The notes: generated by a model not told the origin, from the letters alone. Numbered from the stretch's first letter, positions 34,619-45,966 are shown. The stretch is DNA of 64,000 nt from Symsagittifera roscoffensis (GCF_963678635.1 NC_087062.1:45152395-45216394), one strand, 5' to 3'. Made by a program: numbers and translations.

Positions 34619-35869
34619 ACGCACGTCAAATTCTGTCTTTTTTGGTCTCTTATATTTAAAAACGAGTCCAAGACATGAACGAGTACAAAGTAGCCGGAGT
34701 TTTGGTCATTTTTACTTATTTGTTCTGGAAAAAGTCGAGACCTTCCAAGCTCCTACCAGGACCCTTTTGTTTACCTGTTATTGGAAACCTGCATAATGTG
34801 TCGTTCGATTCTAATTTCACCTCTAAAATGCAGAAATTACACAAGAAACATGGTCCGATTATTTCACTCTAGTTTATCGGACTGATTATCTGGGACGTGT
34901 GGATTGATTCGTATGAGATGATCCGAGACGTGCTGCACGACTCCCGATTCACGAACCGAGCCATCTTCGGTCTCTTCGAGTTTCTCGGAAACGGGTTCGT
35001 TATTTTTTGCATGATGTAAATCAAATAAAACAATATGTTGATTGTATTTTTGAGCGCAATAATATCATTATTAAGGAGAAAAGTTGTTTTAATCCATAGT
35101 AATTACTTTCGTTATCGACATTTTATTGTCAATACAAAAATTGTCAAAATAAAATAATTATATGACTATTTTTTGTATTGAAATCGTTATAGAGATGAAT
35201 TTAAACAAAATATAATCTAATCTGCGTGTTTTAGCTATGGTGTGGCGTTCTCGTCGGGGGAGGTGAGTCGGGCAAAGAGACGACTGGCGTTGACGACTCT
35301 GAGACACTTCGGGGTGGGGAAGACAGTGTTCGCACAGGGCATAGAGCAACAGATTGAGATGATGTTGCAGCACATTGAAACACAGAGACACGAAAACAGA
35401 CCACTTTATCTCCAGGCTAGATTCAACCCAAAAATATCTGCAGCCACTCCCCCCTCCCCCCCCCCCCCAACACACACACACAACCCTAAACAGCTACGAT
35501 CATTTCGAACTAACTGTGCCAATTTTTACTAACTTTAGAAATGATGACTATCTTTTGCTCACGTAGTCCAGTGTTCTGTATTCATCAAATTTGGCATTTA
35601 ATTTATGTATCTAATTTGAAACACACCAGTTGGGTGCGCTGAAAGTGTTTTCTCTTTAAGCTATTTTTTCTCCATAATATCCTTCATGAAATTGTGGTCA
35701 AAACTAATGGATTTTTTCAATTTTTCTGCATCATGACTTGAAATTCCGCTCAAAATTTTGTACAGTTTTCAAAAAATGAAAAAAAAAATTTAAATTATTT
35801 TACCGTTTGGAAGATACCAGTGTAAATGGCGCGACCGCAATATCAAATCGAAAATTTCAAACGGAAAAA

Positions 35870-36165
35870 ATTTTGCTTTTTTCATTTTTTGATTTTTTCA
35901 TGCTTCTTGATTTTTTGCTTTTTTTGATTTTTTCATGCTTCTTGATTTTTTGCGTTTTTTGATTTTTTCAAGCTTCATGATTTTTTTTGCTTTTTTTTGA
36001 TTTTTTTGATTTTTTCATGCTTCTTGATTTTTTGCGTTTTTTGATTTTTTCAAGCTTCATGATTTTTTGCATTTTTTGATTTTTTCATGCTTCTTGATTT
36101 TTTGCATTTTTTGATTTTTTCATGCTTCTTGATTTTTTCATTTTTCGATTTTGTCATGCTTCTTG
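35870..36165 (+). repeat. T-rich minisatellite in a P450 intron
   Basis: Seven or eight copies of a unit of about 33 bp built from gattttttcatgcttcttg plus a T-run and gc. Variants (gcgttttttg, caagcttcat) alternate in higher-order order. It sits directly before the acceptor of exon 3, whose polypyrimidine tract is the last repeat unit. Confidence 0.85.
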
Positions 36166-36791
36166 GACAGCAATCGACTATCGTTGTTGTTTCTTTGAAG
36201 GGAGTTATGGCAATGCCTACAAACAATGTGATCATGAAACTGCTGTTCGACATTTCCAATCAGTTCGATGACCCCCACTTCGTCAGGCACATCTGAGACT
36301 GAACAGAGTGTTGCATTTGTTCAACCCCACCCTCCTTATATGGGTGCTACCCTACTGGATAAGCAGACACTTGGCACAGGTTTGTTCACTCATATTTTTA
36401 ATGTGTTGATGTTAACATAACTTTTCGATTCTTTCCATCCCAAACTCCACCTCCTCCTATCCCCCACCCCCAACAAATCATATCCCTTCCACGTTTTGGC
36501 AAAATCACAGTTAGGGAAGCTAGAAATTTTTTTTTCTAGTTTTTAGTCGAGGGGCTATAATGGGAAATATTCAATTTTTTGATGGCGGGGGTGAGTGGAA
36601 ATCGAACATTTGTCTGCTCAGTTTTGCTCAATTTTATTTTTCATTTTCCGAGAAACAGCTGCAAAATCATAGCAGCGAATCTCGACAGATAAAAAAATAA
36701 TAAAAAATTTAATTATTAGCTCAAAATACTGCATTAACAGAAAATTCTGTATTAAGAATGATCAGAGCCAGCTTCGACATTAATTTGCCGT

Positions 36792-37090
36792 CGGGGGCGG
36801 ATCTAGGATTTTCTCGAGGGGGGGGGGGATTTTCAAAAAAAAAAATTCGAAAACTTTGACGACCTTTTTTTTAGGTCGACCAAATTGATTTTTTTTTGCC
36901 GCGCGCTCCCCCTCAAAGTTAGTATATATTGGCGCCAAATGCGCCTTTAGAAAAAATTTAGGGTCGGTTGGCCAAAAATGTATTTCTGAAAAAGTATCAA
37001 AGGGGGATCCTTTGGGTCGGCAGGGGGTCGAATCCCTGAGGGGGGGGGGGGGCGTCCGCCCCCCCCGCCCCCTTCCTAAATTCGCCCCTG
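36792..37090. mobile_element. hAT-type MITE (299 bp)
   Basis: It begins cgggggcggatctagg and ends taaattcgcccctg, matching the widespread CAGGGGCGGA hAT terminal repeat with one change. Flanking 8-bp sequences tttgccgt (36784-36791) and attgccgt (37091-37098) match at seven of eight positions, the duplication length of hAT elements. No transposase is encoded. Related sequence occurs at 48910-49454 and 20355-20475. It lies in the intron before P450 exon 4. Confidence 0.85.
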
Positions 37091-38770
37091 ATTGCCGTCA
37101 TAGTTTTTAGTATGGCGACCGAAAATTAAACCAGCCGAAATACCAACCGGCCAAAAAATACCTAGGTGTAATATAATAGTTATGAAAACAATTATGTAAG
37201 AGTTACAAAAAATATGCAAAATCATTCATATGATGTAACTTTTCGGCTGGGCTTTTTCGGTTGGATTAAACTTCGGGTGGTTCATTTACTCTTGATATTT
37301 CTACACTAATGTTTTCAGGCTAAAGAGCTGAAAGAGCTGCGATTTGGTTTTATCAAAGAGATGAAAGAATTCTTCGAGGCTCGGAAGCCGAAAGACAAGA
37401 AAGAGTTTCTGACCGAAGAACCGATCTGCGTTGCCGACTATATATGGAGCGACTTGATGCAATATAAAAATGAAGCGTACCCATTTCCAGAACACGATAC
37501 CCCATTCATTCTCACTGATATGTTCATGGCCGGACAGGAGACGACAACTATGACCCTTTCATGGGCCATATTGCTTATGATGCATCATCCAGATATCCAG
37601 GATAAAATCTACGAGGATCTGAAAGCTGAGTTTCCAGATAAGTCACAAATAATACCTTTGAGTGGTTTAAACACCTGTGACTTCACGTGTGCGACAATTC
37701 AAGAAGTGCAGCGTGTAACACCCGTGCTTTCCAGCACAATCGATCACACAGCGAGTGAGACGGTCGAGGATTTTCACGGATTTCGAATCCCGAAAGGAAC
37801 CCGAATGATGCCGAACTTGTCGCCCATCTATCACAACCCGAAACTGTGAAAGTTTCCTGATGATTTCAACCCCGAAAGTTTCCTTGACGACGAAGGATAG
37901 TAGCGAAATTTAAGCACCCAAAATATATTAAAGTTTTCATTCCAGAATATTGAAAGAAAAGACATAACATTTTTTCAAGATCATTTTTCACTAATTAAGT
38001 TGGTTCTAGAAACTCTTGTAGTTTTTCTAAAATCTTTTTTTTCACACATTATATGGTTTTTGAGACATTTTTGCCTGAAATTTTTGCATCGGAACTTTTT
38101 TCAGAATATTTTGAAAGTTAGAATTTTTTGCTGTTTTTTGGGATGATGCTGGCTTTCAGTTACTGCGGTACAAATTATTCGAGAACTATGAAATTTTAAC
38201 AAGATAACTCTTAAGAATCAGCTTAAATTTTGATTAACCTTCAGGTAAATTCGAAAAGAACATGTACCTGATGCCGTTCCCAGTGGGAACCAGAGCTTGT
38301 CCGGGCAAAAACATCGCCAAGATGGAACTGTTTCTGGTATTCGCTAACATATTAAGGAAGTAAAGAGTCACCCCTGCAGGGGGAAAGCTACCAAATATGG
38401 CCCCAAATGTTGGATTCGTGAAGGAGCCGGAGTGCTATGAAGTGAATGCGGAACCACGCGACTGAAAGTGAAATATAAAGGATGTCAAATCCGGAAGATA
38501 TGAACTCAATTAAATTGCATTATTTACTCAGAGTTTTGACCACTTTTAGATTTTGTACCAGAAAACTCCAGTGTAACATTGATTTGTGACACATTTTGTA
38601 ACCATAGTAACATTGGTTTGTGTTAAAAACAGATAGTCGAATAAATGCTTTTGAAAATTGAATTATTAAAGTCAGTGTAACCAATGAAACTGTTGAGCAA
38701 TACACTTATTGTTCCAAATATAAATCAGCACCATTACACCATAGCTCAGCTGAAACATTTTGAAACTTAA

Positions 38771-39163
38771 CTCGAAGCTTCCCTCAACTAGGCCTACAAC
38801 ATAATAAAATTTGAGCCTAATACCGCCGCTAGTTTCCGAAATCTGATAGGGCCATTTTCACTTCCGGGGACCGTTATCACTTGCCCCCCGAGGGTCTGAG
38901 GGGTCCCGTTTTTTGTATGCCCGGGTCATATCATCTCTAGTATAGGGCATAAACCCGAAGTGGGGGTCTTAGGGGTCTGGGGTTCCAAACTCAAGCTTCC
39001 CTCAACTAGGCCTACAACAAACTAAAATTTGAGCCCAATACCGCCGCTAGTTACCGAGTTCTGATAAGGTCATTTTCACTTCCAGGGACCGTTATCACTT
39101 GCCCCCCGAGGGTCTGAGGGTTCCCGTTTTTTGTATGCCCGGGTCAAATCATCTCTAGTATCG
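38771..39163. repeat. Two-copy tandem repeat, 219-bp period
   Basis: The unit from cttccctcaactagg to the phrase tatgcccgggtca-atcatctctagtat occurs twice, the second copy lacking the last 45 bp (including cccgaagtgggggtctt). The copies are about 93% identical, suggesting a recent duplication. No coding capacity is seen. Confidence 0.85.
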
Positions 39164-39199
39164 CATCGCTCCTCTGAATTTCATAACATTAGCTTTCTT

Positions 39200-39260
39200 A
39201 GTTTCGGTTTTTTGTTTTTTTTTTTTTGGAAGGGGGGGGGGGGGGGGGGGGGAGGGTTCG
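39200..39260. repeat. Poly-T and poly-G runs
   Basis: A T-run (about 39216-39227) is followed by g-rich sequence with a run of about 20 G (39232-39251). These are low-complexity tracts where length calls are unreliable. Confidence 0.7.
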
Positions 39261-39575
39261 CTGATTTTGTCAAAATTTGTTTTTTTTTCTGGCTTAGGAG
39301 GGACGATATCTTCAAAGATTGAACTATTTTGAATTTTGCCCTTTGTTTGCTCTACTACTTAACTTAACGACGAATCAATCTTACGCTCAGGTTACCATAG
39401 CATGTAATACAGTAGAATCACCAATTCTACATACTAAAATAAATTAATTGGGTAAAAAATAGATGCTGAATAATCCAAGTTTTTTAGTCAACCTTTTCTT
39501 GGCAAGTCCAGTTGTTGTTCAGCTTCTGCTTGTTCTGTTTTTCTTAAAAATAACACTGCCCTCTAGCCTCATGAT

Positions 39576-39878
39576 TCATGAATCGGATGAAGAATCAATG
39601 ACTTCGTCGTTATTTTGAGCAGATAATTTTTTTGGAACTCGCAAAAGAGCAATTGCCGACTGCGCAACTATAGAGAGACAAATCAGCGCGGATCCGATAC
39701 TGGAAAACAGCTGCGGTTCTTTGTGCAGCCAGAATGTTTGTAACAAATAAGACAAACTGATGCTGATCATACGAATTACATACACAAGAGAAGGCATCGC
39801 AAGTTTGGATCCGGGAATCGCGAGAAACCCCACCGTCGCGTAGCATGCATAGCCCAGGAGGGCTAAGAATCTATTAGG
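39576..39878 (-). pseudogene. SLC35G-like transporter, C-terminal part
   Basis: Codons 221-320 and the stop of the gene whose first part is at 47522-48181. It continues in frame from that part once E3 and one copy of its target duplication are discounted: 660 + 303 nt make 321 codons. It carries the last three or four membrane helices (YACYATVGFLAIPG..., then SIGSALICLSIVAQSAIALL) and a polar tail ending in SSSDS. It is cut off from its promoter and start by the E3 insertion, so it is not expressed as such unless the other allele is intact. Confidence 0.88.
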
Positions 39879-39883
39879 AATAG

Positions 39884-40209
39884 TGTAAAAGTATTATTGT
39901 TTGTTCATTTAACCTCTGATCTTTACTGATCGTTGACCTTTAAGTTGTTAATTTATACACCTGCCAAAAGCGCAACGGCTTTTGGTAGACTCAGAATTGG
40001 CCACTATCTTTTATGATACGTAACAAACAAAACCGAAACCAATTCAATCGTTTAAACCTCTCTTACTTTAGTTAGCATCACCGTCTTTTATTTAGTATTA
40101 AATAAAAGCCTACTGTTTTAGTAGGAATCATAATCATCCGTATTCTTAATCTATTCTTAGCTTAAGTACACTCCTATACAACTACGAGTGGTATCCTAAT
40201 TTTTTAACA
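39884..40209 (+). repeat. E3 5' LTR (326 bp)
   Basis: Starts tgtaaaagtatt, ends ttttttaaca. It contains a hairpin-capable ccaaaag...cttttgg, a second cctac...gtagg, and an AATAAA polyadenylation signal at 40101-40106. Its last base is the A of the gag ATG. Confidence 0.95.
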
Positions 40210-43200
40210 TGGCGCAGTCTAACGAATCGAATCTACGTGGATTAGAGTTTTTTTGGAACAACTCATCAAACGAAAATCAACATGACTGGGAACGGTGGGC
40301 GGAAAAGTTTCAATTGACAATTATTGCGAAAGACTCCGTAGACATCGAAGATGTAATTAACCCACCGAAAAGAAACGAACTAATTTACCCTACGGCAGAA
40401 CCACCGGACCCATCCGAGGATCAGGCCCGTCGGGCCGAAAAAGAGGAACATCACAGAGTAGCAGTACAAAATTATAACGAAGAATTAAGAAGGAGAAGGG
40501 CGGAAGATAACGCTAAATTTAACGGACTTCAAATCGGAGACGTTGACAAGAAGCTAAAATCACAGTTATACCTAGCACTCGGAAAAGAAGGACAGAAATG
40601 CTTCTCTCATAAAAATCCTGGCAAAAGAATTCTGGATATCAATTTCGCAGAATTTTGGGAACTATTAAAAACTACTTTCACGATCACTACAAACCTAACA
40701 TACGAAAGGTTTAAATTTTTTGGCCGAAGACAGAAAGAACATGAGTCCTTAGAAAAATTCCATGAAATTCTTTCAGAACTAGCAAAAAATTGTAAACTGG
40801 GGGAACTCGAGTCAGAACTAGTAAGAGACAATTTCATCACAAACATGAGAAATGTCGAGATCCAAAAGAAACTATGTATAGAATATTTGACCCCAGAAAA
40901 CGTACTATCTTACGTACAAGTTCATGAAAAAGGTACTAAAATCCATCAACAGTATCTAAAATTCCCAACTTACAACCCAGGACCAAGACCACAATACGTG
41001 AAGAACGAACCAACCCTAAATATCGTCGAAAATAACAAATGCCGCAATTGCGGTCAACAATTCAAAAAAGGACACCTATCCACATGCCCGGCTAGAGATA
41101 GAAACTGCAATACGTGCGGACGGAAAGGACATTTTGCCAAACACTGTAGGAGTTCAGCAAAAACACAAACTAACATCGTTGATCAGAGTCGTGTACCCCA
41201 AGAAAACGAAAATATCCGGACCAACCCGCAGGAAAATCCCGAATTTGAGGTTAACTTAGATGACTTCCTAGTTCTAGCCGTTGACACAGATAATCAAATA
41301 AATGCCGTAGAAGACAAAATAGAGCGTGGAGTGAGAACAGTATTTAACCACGAAGGATTAGAATTGAAAAAGACACTAAAAGTATCTCTGGGAAATTTCA
41401 ACCCTTACTACACCGAGGTTCAAATTGACTCCGCAAGTCCAGTTTCCTTCTTGAAAAAAGACCTACTACATGAATTGAAGATACGAGATAGATTTTTAAA
41501 GCTAGAACCTGTGGACGAAATAACAAAGAAAGCATACCAGGGCTTCGGGAGTACGATCAATATCATTGGAAGAGTTCGAGTGAAAATCCAATCGAAAGGA
41601 TGGGAGGCTAATGACCAAAAACTTTTTATCACTGAAGGGGCTGAAAGAAATCTACTAGGAAACGACATCTTACCGAATTTGGGCATTGTAGTATTTCAGA
41701 AACAACCTCCACCCAACGGGTTAAAGTCACGGGAAGATCAGAAAGTATCACCCATTGGGATAAACGTCAATCAAATAAAATTCGCATCGGACAACCAACA
41801 GGATCAAAACCAAGAGACACCATCTCAAAGTGAGTTTAAATTATACATATCAAAGCACTTTTCAGACCTCATAAAAAGGACTGGTAGATCAAAAAACTAC
41901 GTAGTTAATACTTATTTTAACGAACCGATAAAACCGATACAGGTAAAAGGGAAACGTATCCCGATCCATCTTCTCCCCAAAGTCAAACTATGTATCGACC
42001 AATTATTAAGAGACGGACACATCGAAAAACTATCTAGATGCTCTGAAGATTGTTTTATTTCCCCCATCGTGATTACAGCAAAAAGGGACGGATCAATCAA
42101 ACTAGCATTGAACTCAAAACTACTAAACAAACAGATATTTCGCAATAGATATCAAATGCCGAATCTATTTGAACTAATTGACAACGTAGCAGTTACTATT
42201 AGCGGCCACGATCAAAGAAACATCTGGTTTTCATCGATAGATTTAAAATACGCCTACAGCCAAATACCGCTTTCTAAAAAGGCAAGCAATCAGTGTAATT
42301 TTAACATTGTGGGGGGAGAAGTAACGGGTTCATACCGTTTCAAAACCGGATTCTACGGACTAGGCGATATGCCTAATGAATTTCAACGAATAATGGACCG
42401 TTTGACGGAAAAACTACCAAATACTCATTGTTATCTTGACGACATCCTAATCGCCACCGTGGGTAGCGAGGAAGAACATAAAAAGCTAGTCATTAATGTG
42501 TTAAAAACGCTAGATGACGAGGGACTAGCCATAAAATGGGAAAAATGCACATTTTTAACCCACAACATAGAATGGTTGGGATTCAGAATCGACGCAAAAG
42601 GGACGACACCATTAATACATAAATCTGACGCAATTAGAAATCTAAAAGAACCAAATTGCATCAAAGATATCAGATCATTAATGGGATCGATTAACCAATT
42701 TAATAAGTTTATACCAAACCTAGCGTCCCTATCAACACCGTTCAGAGAACTTATGCAAAAAAATAAACCATTTAAGTGGTCCTCAGTACATACGGAAGCG
42801 TTTGAAAAAATCAAGAACGAAATTTGTAATACGGTGACGAACCACCATTTCGATGTAAAACTGAACACTCGGGTGAAATGCGATGCCTCACATTTAGGAC
42901 TGGGCGCGTCCATCGAACAAGACCATCGGGGGAATTGGAAGACAGTAGCGTTTGCTAGCAGATTTTTGAATATTGCCGAATTAAAATACAGCACTAATGA
43001 ACTCGAACTACTGGGATTAGTGTGGGCACTAGATCATTTTAAAAATTATCTACTGGGTAAACAATTCTCAATTTTAACAGACCACAAAGCTCTAATAGGA
43101 GCACTGAAAGACGATAAATACACCAAAACGGCCCAATCACGTCTCACCCGTTGGGCGGATAAACTTTTACCGTTCGACTTTACTGTAGAACATCTACCCG

Positions 43201-43631
43201 GTAAAGATATGGGATTTGTTGATTATATATCCCGACACCCATCGGGTGAACCCGTACCAGTTTCTCTGGATGACGAAAAGTTTGTTATCGCTTCAGTAAA
43301 TCAGATTAGTACGCTCCTAGGTTTTGATCATCTAATGCCAAAAAATTCGTGGGCGCAAATAAGAAATAAATTCTCTCAACATTTCTTAGCACATGACGTC
43401 ACTTCCTGTAATACGATTGGCCAGTCAACAGATCATATGACCAGTCAAGAAATAGAACGTGAGAATCGAATTGCTAATGCCGCTGAAACTTTCCAAGCGA
43501 TAGCTAACTATTCAAATATTTCAGTGTGTCAAAATTCTCACTCGCGAACAGAACAGTGTGACTCATCTTGCAAATTAAACGATTTTTTTAACGAATTTCA
43601 ACATCTTGAAAGAAATGGCAGAACAAATTGA
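40209..43631 (+). CDS. E3 Gag-protease-RT-RNase H polyprotein (1,140 residues)
   Basis: Starts at the ATG formed by the last LTR base plus TGGCGCAG. Gag capsid region about residues 1-270; zinc knuckles at about 278 (C-x2-C-x7-H-x3-C, then CPARD) and 300 (canonical CCHC). Protease active site DSASPVSFL, Asp 407, with Ala instead of the usual Gly, a change tolerated in aspartic proteases. RT active site YLDDIL, first Asp 744. RNase H with Asp 892 in CDASH, followed by the ILTDHKAL and DYISRHPSG blocks. The frame ends in the linker before integrase, at 43631, while the integrase frame is already open. A T7 run (43583-43589) holds one base too many for the two frames to join, so a single polyprotein as in E1 is likely. 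Confidence 0.95.
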   Translation: MAQSNESNLRGLEFFWNNSSNENQHDWERWAEKFQLTIIAKDSVDIEDVINPPKRNELIYPTAEPPDPSEDQARRAEKEEHHRVAVQNYNEELRRRRAEDNAKFNGLQIGDVDKKLKSQLYLALGKEGQKCFSHKNPGKRILDINFAEFWELLKTTFTITTNLTYERFKFFGRRQKEHESLEKFHEILSELAKNCKLGELESELVRDNFITNMRNVEIQKKLCIEYLTPENVLSYVQVHEKGTKIHQQYLKFPTYNPGPRPQYVKNEPTLNIVENNKCRNCGQQFKKGHLSTCPARDRNCNTCGRKGHFAKHCRSSAKTQTNIVDQSRVPQENENIRTNPQENPEFEVNLDDFLVLAVDTDNQINAVEDKIERGVRTVFNHEGLELKKTLKVSLGNFNPYYTEVQIDSASPVSFLKKDLLHELKIRDRFLKLEPVDEITKKAYQGFGSTINIIGRVRVKIQSKGWEANDQKLFITEGAERNLLGNDILPNLGIVVFQKQPPPNGLKSREDQKVSPIGINVNQIKFASDNQQDQNQETPSQSEFKLYISKHFSDLIKRTGRSKNYVVNTYFNEPIKPIQVKGKRIPIHLLPKVKLCIDQLLRDGHIEKLSRCSEDCFISPIVITAKRDGSIKLALNSKLLNKQIFRNRYQMPNLFELIDNVAVTISGHDQRNIWFSSIDLKYAYSQIPLSKKASNQCNFNIVGGEVTGSYRFKTGFYGLGDMPNEFQRIMDRLTEKLPNTHCYLDDILIATVGSEEEHKKLVINVLKTLDDEGLAIKWEKCTFLTHNIEWLGFRIDAKGTTPLIHKSDAIRNLKEPNCIKDIRSLMGSINQFNKFIPNLASLSTPFRELMQKNKPFKWSSVHTEAFEKIKNEICNTVTNHHFDVKLNTRVKCDASHLGLGASIEQDHRGNWKTVAFASRFLNIAELKYSTNELELLGLVWALDHFKNYLLGKQFSILTDHKALIGALKDDKYTKTAQSRLTRWADKLLPFDFTVEHLPGKDMGFVDYISRHPSGEPVPVSLDDEKFVIASVNQISTLLGFDHLMPKNSWAQIRNKFSQHFLAHDVTSCNTIGQSTDHMTSQEIERENRIANAAETFQAIANYSNISVCQNSHSRTEQCDSSCKLNDFFNEFQHLERNGRTN

Positions 43632-45966
43632 ATTTAACCAACAAAAAGAACTTACTACTAAAGAAAACACGGACGTTTTAACACCAACTACTAGTAACCC
43701 GTCGGATAATCCCGAGAAAAGATCACCTAGTAAAAAGAAAACAGTTAACATATTCCCTTTCTCTTGGCCGGAAATATTTGATTCAAAATTTATGTCCCTC
43801 TTATCAAAACAAGATCTAGTTCTGAAAAAGATAATCAAAGCAATCGAGGAAGACCGAAAACAGGATATTCTACAACTGGGAAACTACTACAAATCATATT
43901 TAAATAATTTACATGTCAGTGGAGGATGTCTTTATCTTGACAACCGATTAGTAATCCCAGCATGCCTAAGATCGACTATGCTCAACAGACTTCACGAAGC
44001 TCACCCCGGCCAGTTCGCAATGAAAAGTCTGGCAACTCAATACATCTGGTGGCCGAAAATTTACCGTGAAATCCAAGTCCACGGCGAGAACTGTATTGAG
44101 TGCGTGAAAGCAGGTAAAAACTTGAAACCTCTTATAAAACACAATACCCTAGGGGAACTCCCAATGGTCGTAGAGCCAAACCAAGAAATGGAATTAGACT
44201 TCGCCGGTCCGTTACCTTTAGTATGGGGAACAAAAAAATACATATTGGTGTGTGTTGACAGATTTTCAAAATTCCCATCAGCTCAAATAACATCCAGCAC
44301 ATCGGCCAAATCTATAATAAACTTCCTTAGTAAATACATTGCTTTACACGGGATACCTAGAACCATTAGAACAGATCAAGGATCTGGTTTTATCTCCAAG
44401 GAAGTTAGAGAATTCTGCCACGATCACAACATAAATGTGATATTTAGCCCAGTGGGTGATCATAGAGCTACCGGACTAGTGGAACGTCTAATCAGGACCA
44501 TTAAGGAAAGACTCCTGGTTATGGCACAAGAACGTCCAAAACCTTCACTAGAATCTGCACTCCTGAAAATAATAAAATGCTTAAGAACAGTAACCCAGCA
44601 GTCGCTTAACTGCTCTCCTTTCGAAGCACATTTTGGTAGATCCCCTAACACCATCTGGCATAATTTGGTCAAATCACCCTCTTCGAATAACCTTGATTGG
44701 AATAAAACTTTGTTATGTCTAGATAAGGGCAAAAAACTAATGAGCCGAGAGCGAAGACACGACTGGGACGCCCCCGACGATATAGAAGACGGAGATGTTG
44801 ATGAAAACTCATCATCCTCGGAGGATATCTCAAATGCTGTGAGATATGTACCAACCAGTGCTGGATCCCCAGTAAAAGTGCTCTCCCGGTCAGAAAAAAG
44901 AGATGCCTTGGGCATAAAGGACTCAATTCTGAACAACCCGTCGGGTAAGACCATTGTTTATCGAAAAATCAAGGATAGAACAAAAAATGAACCATACTAT
45001 AGAGTACTCAAGGACGAAATCGTAAGGGAATCAGATCACACTGTGACTCTAAAAAATGGAAAAATAATACGTAAATCTGATTTAGCCATTAAAAGACAGT
45101 GCACTCAGAAGAAACCAAGTCCAAGAAAACGAAACCAACTGGTTAGATTTTATGCGACTAAAGGATTGAGGAAAACTGCAAAACCACCAAGAAATGTCGG
45201 ATTTAAAAGCTCAACAACAACCCAAAAGAAAAGAAATCTTCAGTGGAAATTTGAAGAGCTGGATATTGCGAGACGAAACGCGGCCATGAACAGCTCGAGG
45301 GAAACTCTTCTTAGAGAGGAAGAAGACCAGAGAAAGAGACTGAGAACCCCGATAGGCCTCGAAAGTGACCAAGAATCTTGCCCGTCGGGCAAAGCCGACC
45401 TTCATAAAAGTCGTTTAAATGAACCCGGAGTGATGATCGAACCACATGAAGAGATTTCAGACGACAACGATAGCGACTTAATTTCACTAAAAGACCTCAA
45501 GAATAAAACATTACTCGAAGCTACAAAATCAGACGAACACATAATCTCCGAACGAACAGATCCTAAGCTTGAAATATCAGACCACGTTGATCAGAAGGTC
45601 GATTTAGATCCGATTCCTTTGATCGACTTAGATTCTGGCGATAATGAAAGAGACTCACAAGCGATCCCACAGTTGATTCGCTTGGACACTATGGAGGAGG
45701 CCAATAAAGCGTGTATAGAAATGCCGTTTCTCCCAGAGAATCCCGGAGGAGAGTTTTCCAAGTCTGCTGAAGAACCAATCGCCATGGCGGGGACGGAATC
45801 CAAACAAATACACCCTGAACGTACCACGAAAACACAGAAATTGTCCGGTACCGCTAAAAGAAAGGCGTCATCACCAATGAAATCACCACCCGCGAAAAAA
45901 TTGCCAGAAATTTATACACGTCAGAACACCAGACCTATGCGAACTAGGCAGCCCCCAAGGTGCTAG
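43615..45966 (+). CDS. E3 integrase with long acidic/basic C-terminus
   Basis: The frame is open from 43579; the first ATG is 43615. Zinc domain RLHEAHPGQ and CIEC (near 43990-44105). Catalytic Asp 44197-44199, Asp 44374-44376 and Glu 44482-44484: exact D,D35E. After the core comes the SDHTVTLKNGKIIRKSD module (near 45030-45085) shared with E1, then about 270 residues of charged, probably disordered sequence with basic clusters (KRKASSPMKS) and acidic-flanked hydrophobic patches (PIPLIDLDSGD). It joins viral-type cDNA to host DNA. It may be made as part of the upstream polyprotein or by reinitiation at 43615. Confidence 0.93.
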   Translation: MAEQIEFNQQKELTTKENTDVLTPTTSNPSDNPEKRSPSKKKTVNIFPFSWPEIFDSKFMSLLSKQDLVLKKIIKAIEEDRKQDILQLGNYYKSYLNNLHVSGGCLYLDNRLVIPACLRSTMLNRLHEAHPGQFAMKSLATQYIWWPKIYREIQVHGENCIECVKAGKNLKPLIKHNTLGELPMVVEPNQEMELDFAGPLPLVWGTKKYILVCVDRFSKFPSAQITSSTSAKSIINFLSKYIALHGIPRTIRTDQGSGFISKEVREFCHDHNINVIFSPVGDHRATGLVERLIRTIKERLLVMAQERPKPSLESALLKIIKCLRTVTQQSLNCSPFEAHFGRSPNTIWHNLVKSPSSNNLDWNKTLLCLDKGKKLMSRERRHDWDAPDDIEDGDVDENSSSSEDISNAVRYVPTSAGSPVKVLSRSEKRDALGIKDSILNNPSGKTIVYRKIKDRTKNEPYYRVLKDEIVRESDHTVTLKNGKIIRKSDLAIKRQCTQKKPSPRKRNQLVRFYATKGLRKTAKPPRNVGFKSSTTTQKKRNLQWKFEELDIARRNAAMNSSRETLLREEEDQRKRLRTPIGLESDQESCPSGKADLHKSRLNEPGVMIEPHEEISDDNDSDLISLKDLKNKTLLEATKSDEHIISERTDPKLEISDHVDQKVDLDPIPLIDLDSGDNERDSQAIPQLIRLDTMEEANKACIEMPFLPENPGGEFSKSAEEPIAMAGTESKQIHPERTTKTQKLSGTAKRKASSPMKSPPAKKLPEIYTRQNTRPMRTRQPPRC

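Larger units (their letters stand above)
34675..38465 (+). pseudogene. Cytochrome P450, CYP2-like, decayed
   Basis: Haem-thiolate monooxygenase anchored in the ER when functional. Inferred exons: 34675-34994, 35235 to about 35415, 36171 to about 36295, 37319 to about 37893, and 38245-38465. The first begins with a membrane anchor and a Pro-rich LPGPFCLPVIGN hinge. Later come the I-helix AGQETT (near 37530), the K-helix ExxR as EVQR (near 37703), and the haem loop FPVGTRACPG (near 38280). The first intron has GT and AG ends and restores the frame. Breaks: TAG at 34870-34872, TGA at 37847-37849, TAA at 38360-38362 followed by a frame change, and weak donor sites after exons 2, 3 and 4. The C-terminus stays legible to TGA 38463. 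Loss is probably recent, because the motifs are still clear. Confidence 0.88.

Noticed and set aside
34675-38465. TGA read as Trp or TAG/TAA as Gln (altered genetic code)
   Set aside because: E3, E1 pol and E4 ORF-A use TGG for Trp and stop normally over thousands of codons; the in-frame stops are confined to decayed genes.
40209-40230. ATGGCGCAG at the LTR junctions as coincidence of coding
   Set aside because: The same eight bases at the same junction in three elements with unrelated LTRs is unlikely by chance.
43583-43589. T TTT TTT as a -1 frameshift site between the E3 RNase H and integrase frames
   Set aside because: The heptamer is in phase, but a -1 slip leads to the wrong frame; integrase needs +1. 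An extra base in the T run is simpler.
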